Positions 23,001 through 34,385 of a stretch of 64,000 bases of DNA are shown here, piece by piece. The notes beneath the pieces are model-generated. The model saw only the letters and a list, made by a program, of their open reading frames with translations, had not been told where the DNA came from and made no database searches. Source of the stretch: Gnetum montanum (taxonomy: Eukaryota > Streptophyta > Gnetopsida > Gnetales > Gnetaceae); the NCBI GenBank assembly GCA_015680685.1, contig MNCI01014662.1, positions 24,385 to 88,384 of the forward strand, read 5' to 3'. Numbering within the stretch: the stretch's first letter is position 1; every line of letters begins with the position of its first letter. Position numbers and translations under genes: made by a program.

Positions 23001-23550
23001 GTAGGCGGAGGCTACAAATAAGTCCATCATCAACTTACTGAAGTGGATGCTTAACAACAGCAAGAGACGGTGGTACGAGCAAATCCTCTACGTCCTCTGG
23101 GCCTATAGAATGACGTGTCGAATTACAACAAGTAAGACCCCTTACAGTCTCGTTTATGAATTTGAAGCTATCTTGCCTCTTGAGTTCTAGGTACCCTCAC
23201 TCTAGATGATCCTATCTGACGTTGTGAATGAAGCCCAGAACAACGAGTCACGAACCATCAACCTCGAATTAGTGAAGGAAGAATGTGTGTAGACATTGAG
23301 ACGCATCGAGCACTACTAGAACAAACAATAACAAAAGCATCGTGCAGACCCGCATCGACGTCTAGTGCAGAAGGGAGACCTCGTCCTCAGGGCTACCCCT
23401 GAGCATGTGAGAAAATTCTTAGCCAACTGGGAAGGTCATTAAATGGTCACCAAAGCCTTTGGAAATGGAGACTTGAAGCTGGCGGACATGGACGGCAACG
23501 AGTTCACCAATTCGGTGAATCACTCGTACCTCAAGCTGTACTACGTCTGA
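20076..23550 (+). pseudogene. pol: Pol polyprotein of element B2, interrupted
   Basis: Reverse transcriptase, RNase H, second RNase H and integrase, in the same order as in A. A 150-codon N-terminal extension (20088-20528) ends in KQKAHKMK, where a small deletion shifts the frame. RT follows with FMDGFSGYNQI near 20755 and NYVDDITVKS near 20940. The RT-linked RNase H (YYLSHALIAYETKYNEVERN) is near 21460. The archaeal-type RNase H (LHFDGAS, NNMAEYKGLL, GDSQLVMNQ) is at about 21830-22190. Integrase begins near 22490 with HEGLCGGH and CNTC, then WGLD near 22710, VTDNGPQF near 22895 and the SYYSQANG-type third block near 22980. The C-terminal HSYLKLYYV ends at the TGA at 23548-23550. Many stops are C-to-T type (20888, 21425, 22371, 22486, 22933, 23005). 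Confidence 0.92.
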
Positions 23551-23571
23551 AGCACCACAGCAAAAAACAGC

Positions 23572-23852
23572 ATCATCCGCTACGACGATAAACTGGCAAA
23601 AATACCAAGAAGTGTCTACAATGATGATAAACTAGCGACATCAAGCAGCACCTGCCACAACTTTAAATTGGCAGCAACCATATGCTATGACGTAAAACTG
23701 GCACTGATAGTCCACTATGACTATAAATTGGCATTGTACATCTGCTACGATGATAAGCTAGCATGTACAGTCTGCTGGGACCTTAAACCAGCACAACGGT
23801 CCACTGAGACCCTAAACTAGCACTCGGTCTACCAAGACCTTAAACTGGGTGC
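23572..23852 (+). repeat. Hairpin repeat array downstream of integrase, B2 (about 9 units)
   Basis: Nine units start some 20 bases after the pol stop, for example ATCCGCTACGACGATAAACT, GTCTGCTGGGACCTTAAACC and GTCTACCAAGACCTTAAACT, each followed by GGCA- or AGCA-like bases. Position and orientation match the array of element A. Confidence 0.8.
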
Positions 23853-24791
23853 ATGTCACATCCTCAACATGCACCACCACCAGATACAGGTCGAATGAAT
23901 GGGCATGATGCTGACACATGGGTGAGACGTTGCGACTCCAAGACATAGTTCATGATGAAAGGAGAACGCGGTCTAGAGCATACGTGGCGCCACCACCCTT
24001 GGCATCATGCTAATCCTTTGGAGACACCTTATGGCGTCACACTATTCCTTTGGACTACCGTCGCCACCGCCCTCCGCCCTGACGGTGGTTCTTGGGCTAG
24101 TTCCTGCATCTGGGGTGCCAGCAGTATTGTGGCCCAGCCACAATATTGTTTCTCTTTAGCCCCCCACCAATGTTTCAGCTCTCGTGACGTTTAGCTATGT
24201 GGTAGCTGATCACATAGCTAAACTGAGCATGTGTATCTTTGGTGGGGATTCCAGTACATCTGCACCCACAATGACCCCCATTGCCTCGGAGGCTAACTCC
24301 TCCACATCGGTGTTGCCAAGGCCACTGCTGGGCTTCTAGCTTTAGGCATCTCACACTAGCAACGATGCCCAAGAGTAACAATAATGCCAGCAGCTAGCAA
24401 GACCTTGGCCCCCTGCGGGTACGTCTCACTATAGCAGCAAATGCTACAACGTCACTAATCGAGTGCCTTGACTATCATGGCTTTTTGAGAGTTCATTTTC
24501 CATGACATGCGTAACACAACTCATTGTGTGAAGGGCAGCCATCCTACAAAAGGTTGAAGAATAGTGCCAGCCAAAGATGAAAATGCAAATGAGCCGCTTA
24601 GAGAACTCCAACAAGGGACTTGGCTAAACATCATCTTTGCTCTCTGCCTTAACCTCTATAGAACCAATGCAACACTCTCAAGTGCAGCCGAGAAACGTCT
24701 TGACACTCACCAAATGACAACCTAAGCATTTTGCCTACTGCGGTGTTTTGTATTCTTTTTCAATGTCTATTGAGCCTACTCTCCAGATGTC
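23853..24791 (+). other. 3' untranslated spacer of B2
   Basis: About 0.9 kb with no supported gene. It is related to the corresponding spacer of element A and ends at the polypurine tract. Confidence 0.6.
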
Positions 24792-24807
24792 AAAAAAGAG
24801 GGACCAA
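24792..24807 (+). promoter_or_regulatory. Polypurine tract of B2
   Basis: AAAAAAGAGGGACCAA precedes the LTR start TGAAACACC. It is the priming site for plus-strand synthesis. Confidence 0.85.
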
Positions 24808-25421
24808 TGAAACACCTTAAAAAATTGCAGGGTCATTCTTACTTCACCAGGATTTTGCAGTCCATGCCACACTACAATAGTTCTTCAGGAAAAGAACGTT
24901 CTGAGTTCAGGCCGGCCAGTTCAGAAAATTTTCTACTTTGGGCATGGATAAGCTCTACATCATCCCACTTGTCCATCGAAGTAGCCTACCCAGCCGACGG
25001 CCTGTTTAGAAGTAGTACGCGGGGTTGGCAATAGCATCCTGGATGCGCAAAAGACAATTCAAGAAGTTTTCTAAGTTATGAAGTCTGCTACGCTACGCTA
25101 TGTAGCATAGTAAGCTTCAGAAAAAGATGGTGGAACGAAGTGCTACACTATGGAACGTAGCGTAGCATGACAATGGCTTCACTACCCACTCCCCTCACCC
25201 AATTTCGAGTTTTGCAATGATGTCCCTTTCTATCAGGAAGCAACGGACCATCTTTACTGCTACGCTACACTGAGCTACATGGTGCAATGAGGCATAGCAA
25301 TCCTGCGGAAGAGATAGAGGGAAACTCGAAGGGCAGAGTCAATGGAGTTTTCAAGACTTGCCTCGCAGGGAACAAAGTTTGCAAATCAGTAAAAATTTTG
25401 CGACTAAGGCAAGTTACTACA

Positions 25422-25454
25422 CTACGCTATGCTACGTAGTGTAGCATAGCGTAG
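25422..25454 (+). repeat. Perfect 14-bp inverted repeat in LTR B2
   Basis: CTACGCTATGCTAC (25422-25435), a 5-base loop GTAGT, then GTAGCATAGCGTAG (25441-25454). It lies in U3, upstream of the TATA box, within a cluster of similar GCTACGCTA words at 25085-25520. Confidence 0.9.
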
Positions 25455-25768
25455 CAAGCATGCAATGGATAGCAGAATGCGCAACAAGGTGCTACGCTAC
25501 GCTAAGTATGCTACGTTACAGAGCACAACAAGGCATGCAGGTGGTTGTGTGACATCAATGCACTCCACCTAATCGGTCCATTGGCACACGTCTGCAGACA
25601 CTGACGGTGCAATTACGGCATGGCAGGCTCGCAGTTATTGCATGACAAGTTCACATTGCAATGGTCTTGTAGGTCCAATGATCATAAATGACATGAGTGA
25701 TGCCAGCGAGACAACACAAGCTTGAGGCACATACCATTCAAATCGCCCCTTTCGTATACCCTCAGTCC

Positions 25769-25776
25769 TATAAATA
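25769..25776 (+). promoter_or_regulatory. TATA box of LTR B2
   Basis: CCTATAAATACCC about 735 bases before the LTR end defines a U3 of about 960 bp. Confidence 0.75.
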
Positions 25777-26505
25777 CCCTGATAAACAGCATGCAAAAGG
25801 TCTGCAATTTTGAGAAGTCTGGAATTTTTAAAGATCAGCAACTTTCAAAAAGTTCGCATTTCCTTGAAACAAAGAGCTTTTGAGTGGTGTGAACTTCTTG
25901 AATTCTAAAAACTTCTCCTCTTTCCGGCATTGTAACAAAAGGGTTCTCTATTTGACATTGCAAATAGTGAGTCTTTCTCAGTGGGTTTAAGGTCCCATCT
26001 CCATTCTACCACCTTGGTAGAATCGCACATTGCTCATACTCAAGTCCATGTCCAAGCACGTAGCTCTTTTGCTCGACACGTCCTGGTTACTCTTGAGATC
26101 TCTGCACTCCGTCACGCTGTGCAATTGATTGTATCCATTTTGACTGAGCTAGTTTGTAGCTTCGGAGCGGTGCATATTTCTAACTACACTTTGCTTTATT
26201 TCTTGCTTATTGTCTCGTTTTGCATCAGTTTTCTATTTTATTCATCTTCAAACATTACTTCGCATTACCATTGCAATTTTCATAATTTTTCTTTTCTGCT
26301 TTATTTACTTTCAAGCATTATCTCACATCTTGCATTATTTACATTGCAAAAGGCTATATTGACACTGATGTAAGTCCTTGTCTGATCGACCAAATTGTTC
26401 AGGGCACCCTATGTCCGCACACACCCAGCATGACCCTCTTGTAGATAACTGTCACTCTCATCAACCCCTGGTGTTTTCCAGCCATCGACATTTTTGATTG
26501 TTACA

Positions 26506-27579
26506 GATGGCCTTGACTTTGTTAGGGTCCACCCATATTCCGGGCTTTGATACTACAAACCCTAACATGCATCCAGGTTTGACATCGAAGATGCACTTCT
26601 TAGGATTGAGGCAGAAGTCATGCATTTGGCAGCATTTGAGGACTATCCCTAGATCGTGTAGGTGATCAACTACCTCCTTGGACTTGACTGCTATATCATC
26701 CACGTAGTCGTTTAATGTTTCTAGGATGTAGTCACTAAAAATGTAAGTCATGGCTTGCTAGTAGGTTGCCCCAGCATTCTTGAGCTCAAAGGGCATCATG
26801 GTATAGCAGAAGGTTCCCCATGGGGTCATGAAGGTTGTTGACAGCTGGTGCTCTAGGTTAATGCAGATTTGGTTGTATTTGGAGAAACCATCCATGAAGG
26901 ATAGCAGAGCATGGCCAGCTGTGGTGTCGATGAGCTGATCAATTCTTGGAAGTGGGAAGTTATCTTTGATCGTTGCCTTGTTCAAGTCCTGGAAGTCTAT
27001 ACAGATCCATATTCCTCCCATTTTCTTTGAAACCACAACGACGTTGGATACCCACTTTGAATAGTCAACCGCGTGGATGAAACCTGCTTTGTATAGCTTG
27101 GTGATTTCATCCCTCATGGCTAGAACGATTTTCGACATAACTTTGCAAGCCTTCTACTTGACTGCCTTCATGTGTGGGTCTAGGACGATGTTGTGCTGAA
27201 TCAGCCATGGATCCAGACGCGACATGTTGTTGTATGACCATGCGAAGACATTGATGTTGTCTTGCAGAATCTTAGCTACGCTTTTGTGCGTTTGTGTGTC
27301 TAGGAGGGAGCTGAGTCTTAACTTTTTCACTTCCCCTTTTGACGTGGTCACAAGCATCTCGATGAGATAGTCCTCGGTTACATCCCCAGCCTCTAAGTCT
27401 AGGGCTTGGACCAAATGTTTGGGCCAATCCAGGGATGCTTCTAAGGTTGCTATAGTGCTAGTTGAGGTCAACCCCTAGTCGATCATGTTGGGGTTCAACT
27501 ATCTTGCAAGCTTGCCCTGTGGCCCTGCTAATGTTAAAGGCTTGGAAAGGTCATGATGGATTTCCATCTCTTCCTCGAC
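26506..27579 (-). pseudogene. pol: Pol 5' part (RT) of element B1, cut by B2
   Basis: The reading frame begins after the GGCAG acceptor at 27580 and covers the pol N-terminal extension (LDWPKHLVQALDLEAGDVTE) and the RT core. FMDGFSKYNQI is near 26880 and NYVDDIAVKS near 26700. The frame then breaks at PNKVKAI, where the LTR of B2 starts. FMDGFSGYNQI has become FMDGFSKYNQI. Stops are found near 27150 and 26757. RNase H and integrase are absent from this fragment. Confidence 0.9.
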
Positions 27580-27694
27580 CTGCCATCATAAGATGAAAGC
27601 CTGGTTAAGAGGCGTCTGTCGGTAGAGATTATGTGTAACGAAAATTTACAAAGTGGTGATGAGATGCAACTTGCGAAGTGTAATAATGTAGAGA

Positions 27695-28145
27695 TTGAAA
27701 GTTTGCTAGTTTAAGGTCATGGCGGACGGCGAAGGCACAAGAGTGTAGAATTTCTAAAGGTGTAAAATTGCTGATGTAAAGTATGAAGCTATGTAACTGT
27801 CGATAAGCGAATGTCAAACTGCTAGTTTAGTGTCATTTCGTACTGCCAAATTGCAACATGTGAAATCTTAACATGCAAGATAATAGTATGCGAAACGGGA
27901 AATTGCAATTATGAGAAGTATCAAATCACCAATGTGAAAATGAAAACACGAAACTGCTAGAAATTGTGATATCGCTAATGTGGAAGAGGATGTGCAAACC
28001 GCCCATGTAAGCATGCGGGCATTGTTAGTTTAATGTCATTGTGGACTACGAACATAACAGGTTGAGACTGCTAGTTTAGGGTCTTTTCAAACTATTATAG
28101 GTGCAACTACACTAGGATTGCTAGTTTAAGGTCTTTTCAGACCCT
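27695..28145 (-). repeat. Hairpin repeats between RT and antisense gene, B1
   Basis: Five units read on the minus strand, for example GTCCGCCATGACCTTAAACT (near 27710-27735) and GGTCTGAAAAGACCTTAAAC (near 28110-28135). They sit in the same spacer as the 19510-19950 array of B2. Confidence 0.7.
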
Positions 28146-28320
28146 TAATTAAAAATAAATATATTTTTTATTTTTGGAAAGGCAAGTAGTTGGCTTGAAG
28201 CATGTCAAGGCTTTAATGCTAATAGTGCTATGATGTCGTGGTGAGTATGCTACGTTGTATGGCGCGCTCCGCATTAATCAGAGAGAGAGAGACGTAAGTT
28301 TCCCCATCTTGCCATTACGG

Positions 28321-28333
28321 CCATAAATAGGGG
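28321..28333 (+). promoter_or_regulatory. Putative TATA box of antisense gene, B1
   Basis: CCATAAATAGGGG lies 158 bases upstream of the antisense-gene ATG at 28481. Conserved in B2, C1 and, weakly, A. Confidence 0.6.
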
Positions 28334-28480
28334 TTAAACCTTGGAAATTTTTCCATTTCCACCATAAGAGCGTAGAGCCCACATCGGAGCACAAGGCGAT
28401 TTCGGAGTGCCCAACAATTATGTTAATCGATTAGTAAGGCGAGTTTTTACAGTGAAAGGTGTAAATCTACAATCAGAAAA

Positions 28481-31400
28481 ATGGCTCCTAAGACTCATCT
28501 GGTGCTTGCAAGGGTTGAGGAGGCAAAGTAGACCCTGGGGCATGCACTACAAGCACGCGTTGCAGCGCGGAAGAGCACATCATTGACCCAGTAGGTTACT
28601 ATGTCTTCTTCACTTTTTTGTTTTGCGTCCTATTTGTTTTGCGTCTGTTCTTGGCTACCTACATTTTCTGTGGTCATGTCATTTTAGCCTTTGCATTGCG
28701 GCAGTCACTGTTTCGGTTGTGGCAGATGCATAAACATTACATCGTGGTTGCATGCTAGGATGCTGAAACCGCCACCGCCGCGATTGCCATAACTACAGGG
28801 GTTGGGGTAGTTTAAGCTGCTTGACCCTAGCATGCTGTAACGTAAAACCATTGGGAGGGTTAGGCCATGTGTAATGCTGTAACATGACACGTGTTTTATT
28901 AGGACATGTCATCAATTGTTTTGCTGCTATGCTAGGCTATTCGCATGTTCTTGCTACGCTAGGCTTTCATGCCCTTGCTACACTATGTATGGGTAGAGAG
29001 TTATGCTACACTATATACATAGATTGCTAGACGTTGCTACATTGCACATGTATTACCTTTAAGTATGATGCTACGATTTGCTGATTGTGGCATGCAAGGT
29101 GGGGTTGAGGCCTAGGCTAATCATTTTGGAAATCAGAGTGGTCCTGTGCCATGTGAGCAGACCTGTGGCCAACGCTCCTCCTCCCCAAATATGTTTGGGA
29201 GAGTGAGCTGTCTGGTTTAGAAAAGGGGCACAAGACTTCTTACAATTCCTTCTTGATTAGTTCAGTGTGATTGTTTGGTCTTCCCTAGAGGAGGAGGAGG
29301 CATCCGGCATAACAGAAGCCATGTTGCCTAGGGCAAGTTAGGGGATTCTGAGGTTTTTACCGATGGGGCAATCATGAGCAGGTAGGGAGAGGGGTCCAGC
29401 CAACGCTCAACAGGGTTAAGGCATTTAGCCTGGATCTGGAACATGCCTGAATACAACTGCTACCACCAATACAACACATTTTTCCTCACACATTACATGG
29501 CGACGTGCTTTTAGAACCCACAGGGGATTGTCTATTACGCTGGTGAGTGAGTTTTATAGCCTTGCTCCACTGTGTTGTGCAACGCTGGCCATATTGACTG
29601 AATGCTAATAGTATGTGTTTGTCACCAAGTTTTTTATCAATGATGATGGGGTTCATGACCGATCGGGTCTGTTGGCTACAACACAACTAGCCCTACAAGA
29701 GTTCTCTTCTGCCAAGAACTTGCGGGTGGGTGTGATCGGTCAGTGCAAGGGAGAATACCATACCTACCCAAGAATGTTTCATGTTCTCTACAATCAATGT
29801 AAGGAGAAGGGTTGGCTGGATAAGGAGTGGGCAGAAGCCTTCAAGCCGATCACGGTTGAAGAAGCTATGGTTGAACTCCCGGTGTTTCTATTGCCGTATA
29901 CCTAGTGGATCAAATAGTAGGTGTTGCATGCTTAAGTGTTTTTGCAATCCTTGTATTTTCTGTGGCATTATGCTAAGTGTGTTTTGTGAAAACTGTTGCA
30001 GGGGTGAAGAAGCCCAGGAGATGATGGTGGTAACCGCCGAGATGCAGGGGGAAAACATCTACTTCAAATATGGCAAAGTAGAAGCAAGCTAGCGCTGGTT
30101 AGACCAAGAGGCCCCAGACTCCTTGGTCAAGAACGTCCAAAAGATGAGGCTTATGGAACTTTTCGTGGCCCCAAATCTGAGCGTTCCTACTACCAAGATG
30201 CTTTCCCTAGTCAACTCCTTCTCTGAGAGGGTGGGCTATTTTCACATGTGCATACGGGGCATGCGGGTGGTCATTGAAATCAATGACCAGTTGTTTATGG
30301 ACCTGTTTGATGTTCCTACTAACGGTGTCCTCATAGGGTTGAAGCAAAAGCAAGAGTTGACCCTTCAGAAGAAGAATATCCAGGAGTGGTTGGGGCTCAT
30401 TAAGGAGTGAAAAGGATTCCCCATGGATAAGCTTGAGGATGGCCCCGCCATGGAGATTTACCTTGTCTTCCATGCCCATGCATTCCCCCAACTTCTTACC
30501 CAAGGGAAGGTTCTGGGGCTCGAGCAGGCCTGGATAATGCGGGAGGTTATGGAAGAAGGGGTCTGTTACAACTGGGCTAGCTTCCTATGTAAGGGCTTGC
30601 AGGTTGAGATTTTGGAACTCTATGAAAAAACAGAGTCCTGCTCCAACATATACTATGCCTTCTACATAGGCTGTTTGAAGTGCTTCGAGGAGTTTTTGGT
30701 TGTCCAGGAGAATGGAGTCTGGGTCATGTGAAATTGCAACCAGATTTCTAGGCCATGGATTTGCTAGATCCTCCAGACCATGCAAGCCCAAGATCCCCCA
30801 GAAATGATCGGGGAGTCGTTATTTGTAACGACTGAAGATCTGGTGGCTCGCAACGTTCGTGGCTAGGACAGAGTAGGGGAGATGCCCCCTTCTATAGCCA
30901 GTAGAGTGATGCAAGGGGAGCATCTCATAGTCGAGACTGTGCCCAAGGAGTTGCGAAAGAAGAGACCTCCCCTAGCCAATGAAACCCTTCGCATGGAGGA
31001 AGAGGAGGCATGAAGACTACGGCTTAAGCTGTAGAGGAAGCAACCCCCCATTGGTAAACGCTCTTGTGTAATGCTTACTTTGTTATTTTTTGCTATGCTA
31101 TGCTACGCTAGGTGGTGTAGCATAGCGTAGCACCTATTTTGAGCTCATTTGTTTTGGACCGACACCAACATGCTTCTTTGCTAGCAGAGGAAGAAGAAGA
31201 AGAAGAAGGTGATGAAGAAGTGTTGGCCCCTAAGACGAGGGTAATGAATGAAGATACAGAGGCCCCAGTCTTGGAGGAAAGGGCCCTGATCAAGAATAAG
31301 GGAGCTCCTATCTCTAGGGTAGGGGCTCTTGTCATTAGGGAGCCTCCTCCTATCAACGAAGAGGCACCTCCCTTGAATAAAAAAGATGCTGGTCTCCTGA

Positions 31401-31728
31401 AAGGAAAGGCACCAGCACATGAGGAAGGGGCTTGTATGAACTTGGCAAGGCCCTCCACCTAAACTATCACCATCATCTTGCATCAGCAAGAAGAAAGGCC
31501 GCAGTCGGATGCTGGTGAGTTCGGTGGTACATCTACCTTATCATAGTCCATTTTGGCCATTTATGATATGCTTAGTCATGTAACAGGTGCTACTACTAAT
31601 GCTGCAGGACCCCCTCTGATTCGTGTGGAGTCATGGGTCGAGATCCCTAACAAGTTTACATTCATGCAGGGACTTATCGACAACATGATCAAATGCCTTC
31701 AGTAGGCGGACCCTGGCATGGGTAAGTA
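28481..31728 (+). pseudogene. Antisense gene of B1, exons 1-6 (first part)
   Basis: Exon 1 (28481-28590) begins MAPKTHLVLARVEEAK and ends CCA|GTAGGT. Exon 2 ends near 29542 (GCTG|GTGAGT after QNPQGIVYY). Exon 3 is about 29611-29930 (YVFVTKFFINDDGVHDRSG). Exon 4 starts at 30002 after TGTTGCAG and runs to about 31053; it holds MLSLVNSFSERVGYFHMCIR and LFMDLFDVPTNG. Exon 5 is about 31193-31511 (poly-Glu/Asp, then G|GTGAGT). Exon 6 is about 31610-31721 (WVEIPNKFTFMQGLIDNMIK). The gene is then cut by C1 in the following intron and resumes at 49412. Stops are few: exon 1 TAG, exon 4 TGA near 30410 and a TGA near 30729. Confidence 0.78.
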
Positions 31729-31733
31729 GTAGT
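31729..31733. repeat. Target-site duplication of C1, left copy
   Basis: GTAGT immediately precedes the LTR start TGTACTATC. The second copy is at 49407-49411, right after the other LTR. The bases on either side rejoin into the intron of the B1 antisense gene. Confidence 0.9.
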
Positions 31734-32951
31734 TGTACTATCTGAAATCATAGGTGCAGGGCTGGAATGAAACAAACACCAAGAGATCTATAGAAAGACA
31801 TAGAAGACCCTACCTTCGCTTGAGGATGAGCTAGAATGGACGAAGGTAGAGTACCTTGGGTGGTCCGCATGTGGATTAGACAAGGATTTCCCCAACGTAT
31901 GCCAATATGCAATACACTGGGTTATGTGTAAACAACGTGATTAATGTAAACCAGAACGTAAATTTGCATTAACTTAAACAAAAGAGATGAACTAGAATGA
32001 ACAAAAAATGTGACAAATTTCGAGCAGAAACAAAGTAATTTTATTGCCAGATGAAAATTACAGTGCACCGGTCTAGACGTAGTCCTGGATTTGACACAAG
32101 GTGTACAAAGGGCCCCGATGGATGCAGAGAGATGGTGTTGTGCTAGTTCAAACTACAGGCATAGCGTGAAGGCTGTATGCTCAGCATACAAGGTAGAAGT
32201 CCAACGTATCAGTTTTCTACTCTAATTTGCTAAGTGTCTCTATTTTTTTTTGTCCCTAGTTTGCCCAAATTGCCCCCTGATCTAGTGAAAAATTAGGGTT
32301 TTTATGAGGTTTTTGGGCATTGGATTCGGATCTAGAAGGGTATGAGTGGCTGTGGGTGAGAGGATTTTGGGTCGGATGATATGTGGCTACGTTGCCTGAG
32401 TGCATAGAAGATTACAACTATACAATGTGCTGCATGTCAGCGTGTGCTGCTGCATGCCAGCGTGTACATGCTGGGTGTGTGAACTCAGCGTACAGACTTG
32501 AATAAAGCAAAAGAATTCATTTTTACAAACTATTGTTACAATAGGAAGTATCAAATTTAGCCCTCAGATTTGAGCTCAGATGTCACTAGAATGCTGCCTG
32601 TGGATGTTCAGCTTAGTTGGACTTGATATGACATGGTTTTGGAAAGCTTAAACTGGTGCACGCTATGTTGCATGCTGTGCTGCACGCTGGGCGTACATGC
32701 TGGTTGTGCACGCTGGGCGTGCACTCTACATACTCAGTGAAAACCAAGTATTTTGAGCTCAAAATTTACCAGATTTGATGCCAGATGTCTCCATAGTCTT
32801 CTATGGGTCACAGGGAACCATTTCTTGCTTAGTTCGACTCTGTTTGAAGCTGTCTGTGAGGCTGTCAAGCTTTAGTCATGGTGGGGAGCATCACAATTTT
32901 AGCTCGATTCTTGTTGGAGGAGTACTAAGCTCAGAATTTTGTGGTGTTTCA
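31734..32951 (-). repeat. 3' LTR of element C1
   Basis: 1218 bp. On the minus strand it starts TGAAACACC and ends GATAGTACA. It includes the U5 motif (31874-31889) and an imperfect U5 stem-loop (CCTACCTTCG / CGAAGGTAG, about 31825-31865). It retains a 139-bp stretch (32200-32338) that is missing from the 5' LTR. A cluster of CACGCTGGGCGTAC words lies at 32685-32735. Confidence 0.9.
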
Positions 32952-32964
32952 TTGGCCCCTCTTT
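32952..32964 (-). promoter_or_regulatory. Polypurine tract of C1
   Basis: Minus-strand AAAGAGGGGCCAA directly before TGAAACACC. Confidence 0.88.
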
Positions 32965-34009
32965 GTTGACGCTTGGAGGAATCAACCTGAGAAGCGTCGA
33001 CAAAGAAGTACAAAACACCACAAGAAACTTGGTAGAAATATTGTCCTTTAGCACTTGGCCAAATGTCATCGCACCATGTTTAGTAGTACATGTGATTGGG
33101 CAAATGAATTTTGTGGGGATTGGGAACTGATCAAGGGATTGTGGATGATGAAGGGAATGCTCTGGTGTGTGTACGGGTCATGTTGATCCTTGTCAATAGC
33201 CATTGTCTAGCAGACTTGGGACCAAGACATGAGGTGTACGTCCTTTGGCGCAACAAGATTCTTGTTTAGTGTTTAAGAGGACTTGTTGTCACAACCAAAG
33301 CCACGTGATGATCTGTTGCATTCTTTGGAAGAACAGGGCCTCTGTTTAGTGTTAAAGAAAACCTGTTGGGGGAGAGCCAAAGCCATGCAATGAGATATTA
33401 CTTGAGAATTTGAGACATGAGTACTTGCTTCCAAGACAACTGCCTTCCCGCCTGGGGCTTGTATGGAAAGTGCCAAGGGTCTTGTGGTTTTTTTTTTCGG
33501 TGTTTCTTTGTATATTTTTTTTTGTTATTTTTGGACAAAGCTTTGTTTTGACCTTGTACTCATGCTCAAGTGCCATGTTGTGTGCTGCAATTGCTTGAGG
33601 GTGTTAGAACATGCAATAGTGTACTCAAGGTTTTGGGATACGTATCTAGAAATTGTAACCGAATAGAAGGGGGAAGTGGGAGTTTTAGAGAACTGGGGAA
33701 TGTCTTGGGGACTGAGACAGTACATTTGAACAGATCTATTAATCGTGTTGCATGCGTTAGGAACAATATGGTACCTTGCCATTGTGATGAAGTGCATTCT
33801 CGTACAAACACCTCTGAGTGTCATCCTGCAAACACAACTCCAAAAAGATAAGAAAACCACGAGTGAGTGAGCAAGCTTAGACTTGGACAGCAACTGATGA
33901 AACAAAGGCACTAGTAGAGATTTCGAGCATTGAATATGCATGGCAGCCATGTTCTCAGGTTCGACCAATGATGAGCGAGGTAGCGGCTCATAGACAGAGA
34001 GGCGAGAGA
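32965..34009 (-). other. 3' untranslated spacer of C1
   Basis: About 1 kb without a supported gene. It aligns with 59218-60230 of C2, including the phrases GCAGACTTGGGA and AACAGGGCCT. Long frames here are not conserved between the two copies. Confidence 0.65.
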
Positions 34010-34370
34010 TGAAGTTGCTAGTTTATAGTTGTGGTGGATTGTCGTGGGTTATTTTTACGTCATAACCTGTTGGACGATGCCAGTTTAGCGTTGTAGCAGA
34101 CGACACACTGCTAGTTTATAGTCTTGGCAGACTGTGAAGAGGCAAACTAGTTTATAGTCTTAGGGGACTCTGGCAAACGAAACTGTGGTAGTTTAAAGTC
34201 ATACTGGATGGGTTCTAGTTTATTGTCATTATGGACATACTGTGGTATTAGTTTACCGTCATGATGCTAGGACTATGGATTAGGTGTGTTAGTTGTGGTG
34301 CTAGTTTATCTTCATAACACCAGGACGATCTATGGTATTAGTTTACCGTCGTGATTCCAAGATGTGTGCA
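34010..34370 (-). repeat. Hairpin repeat array downstream of integrase, C1
   Basis: About nine units in minus-strand sense, with stems such as GTCCACCACAAC / GTCTGCCAAGACTATAAACT and GTCCATAATGACAATAAACT. The pol-proximal units are longer (about 37 bp) and contain CATGACGGTAAACT. The array begins just after the pol stop (34386). Confidence 0.75.
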
Positions 34371-34385
34371 TACCTGAGTTTATGC

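Larger units (their letters stand above)
10360..26505 (+). mobile_element. Element B2, Tat/Ogre-type retrotransposon, nested in B1
   Basis: This plus-strand element has leader, gag, protease, an antisense gene, pol and a 3' LTR (24808-26505). Its right edge falls inside the RT gene of B1, where the coding phrase PNKVKAI is cut. The 5' LTR and primer-binding site are not seen. Instead, the 3' LTR of element A abuts the leader at 10360. The leader from about 10380 aligns with the B1 leader, for example CTTTTGTGGTTGTTTATGCT. Either A inserted into the B2 leader (candidate duplication ATTAC at 10360-10364), or LTR recombination joined them. Confidence 0.75.
24808..26505 (+). repeat. 3' LTR of element B2
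   Basis: A 1698-bp LTR from TGAAACACC to GATTGTTACA. It is homologous along its length to the B1 LTR (55819-57470, inverted), which places B1 and B2 in one subfamily. It contains the TATA box at 25769-25776, the U5 motif AAGTCCTTGTCTGATC at 26372-26387 and GCTACGCTATGC-rich palindromes. The base after its end resumes the B1 RT coding sequence; the candidate target duplication is GATGG (26506-26510). Confidence 0.88.

Noticed and set aside
25981-26373. 130-codon frame with hydrophobic stretches, considered as a membrane protein
   Set aside because: It lies wholly in R/U5 of LTR B2, in a T-rich stretch, and is not conserved as protein in the B1 LTR.
33525-33968. Minus-strand frame of 147 codons between integrase and LTR in C1, considered as an Env-like gene
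   Set aside because: No signal peptide or membrane anchor pattern, and the frame is not kept in the aligned spacer of C2 (59218-60230).
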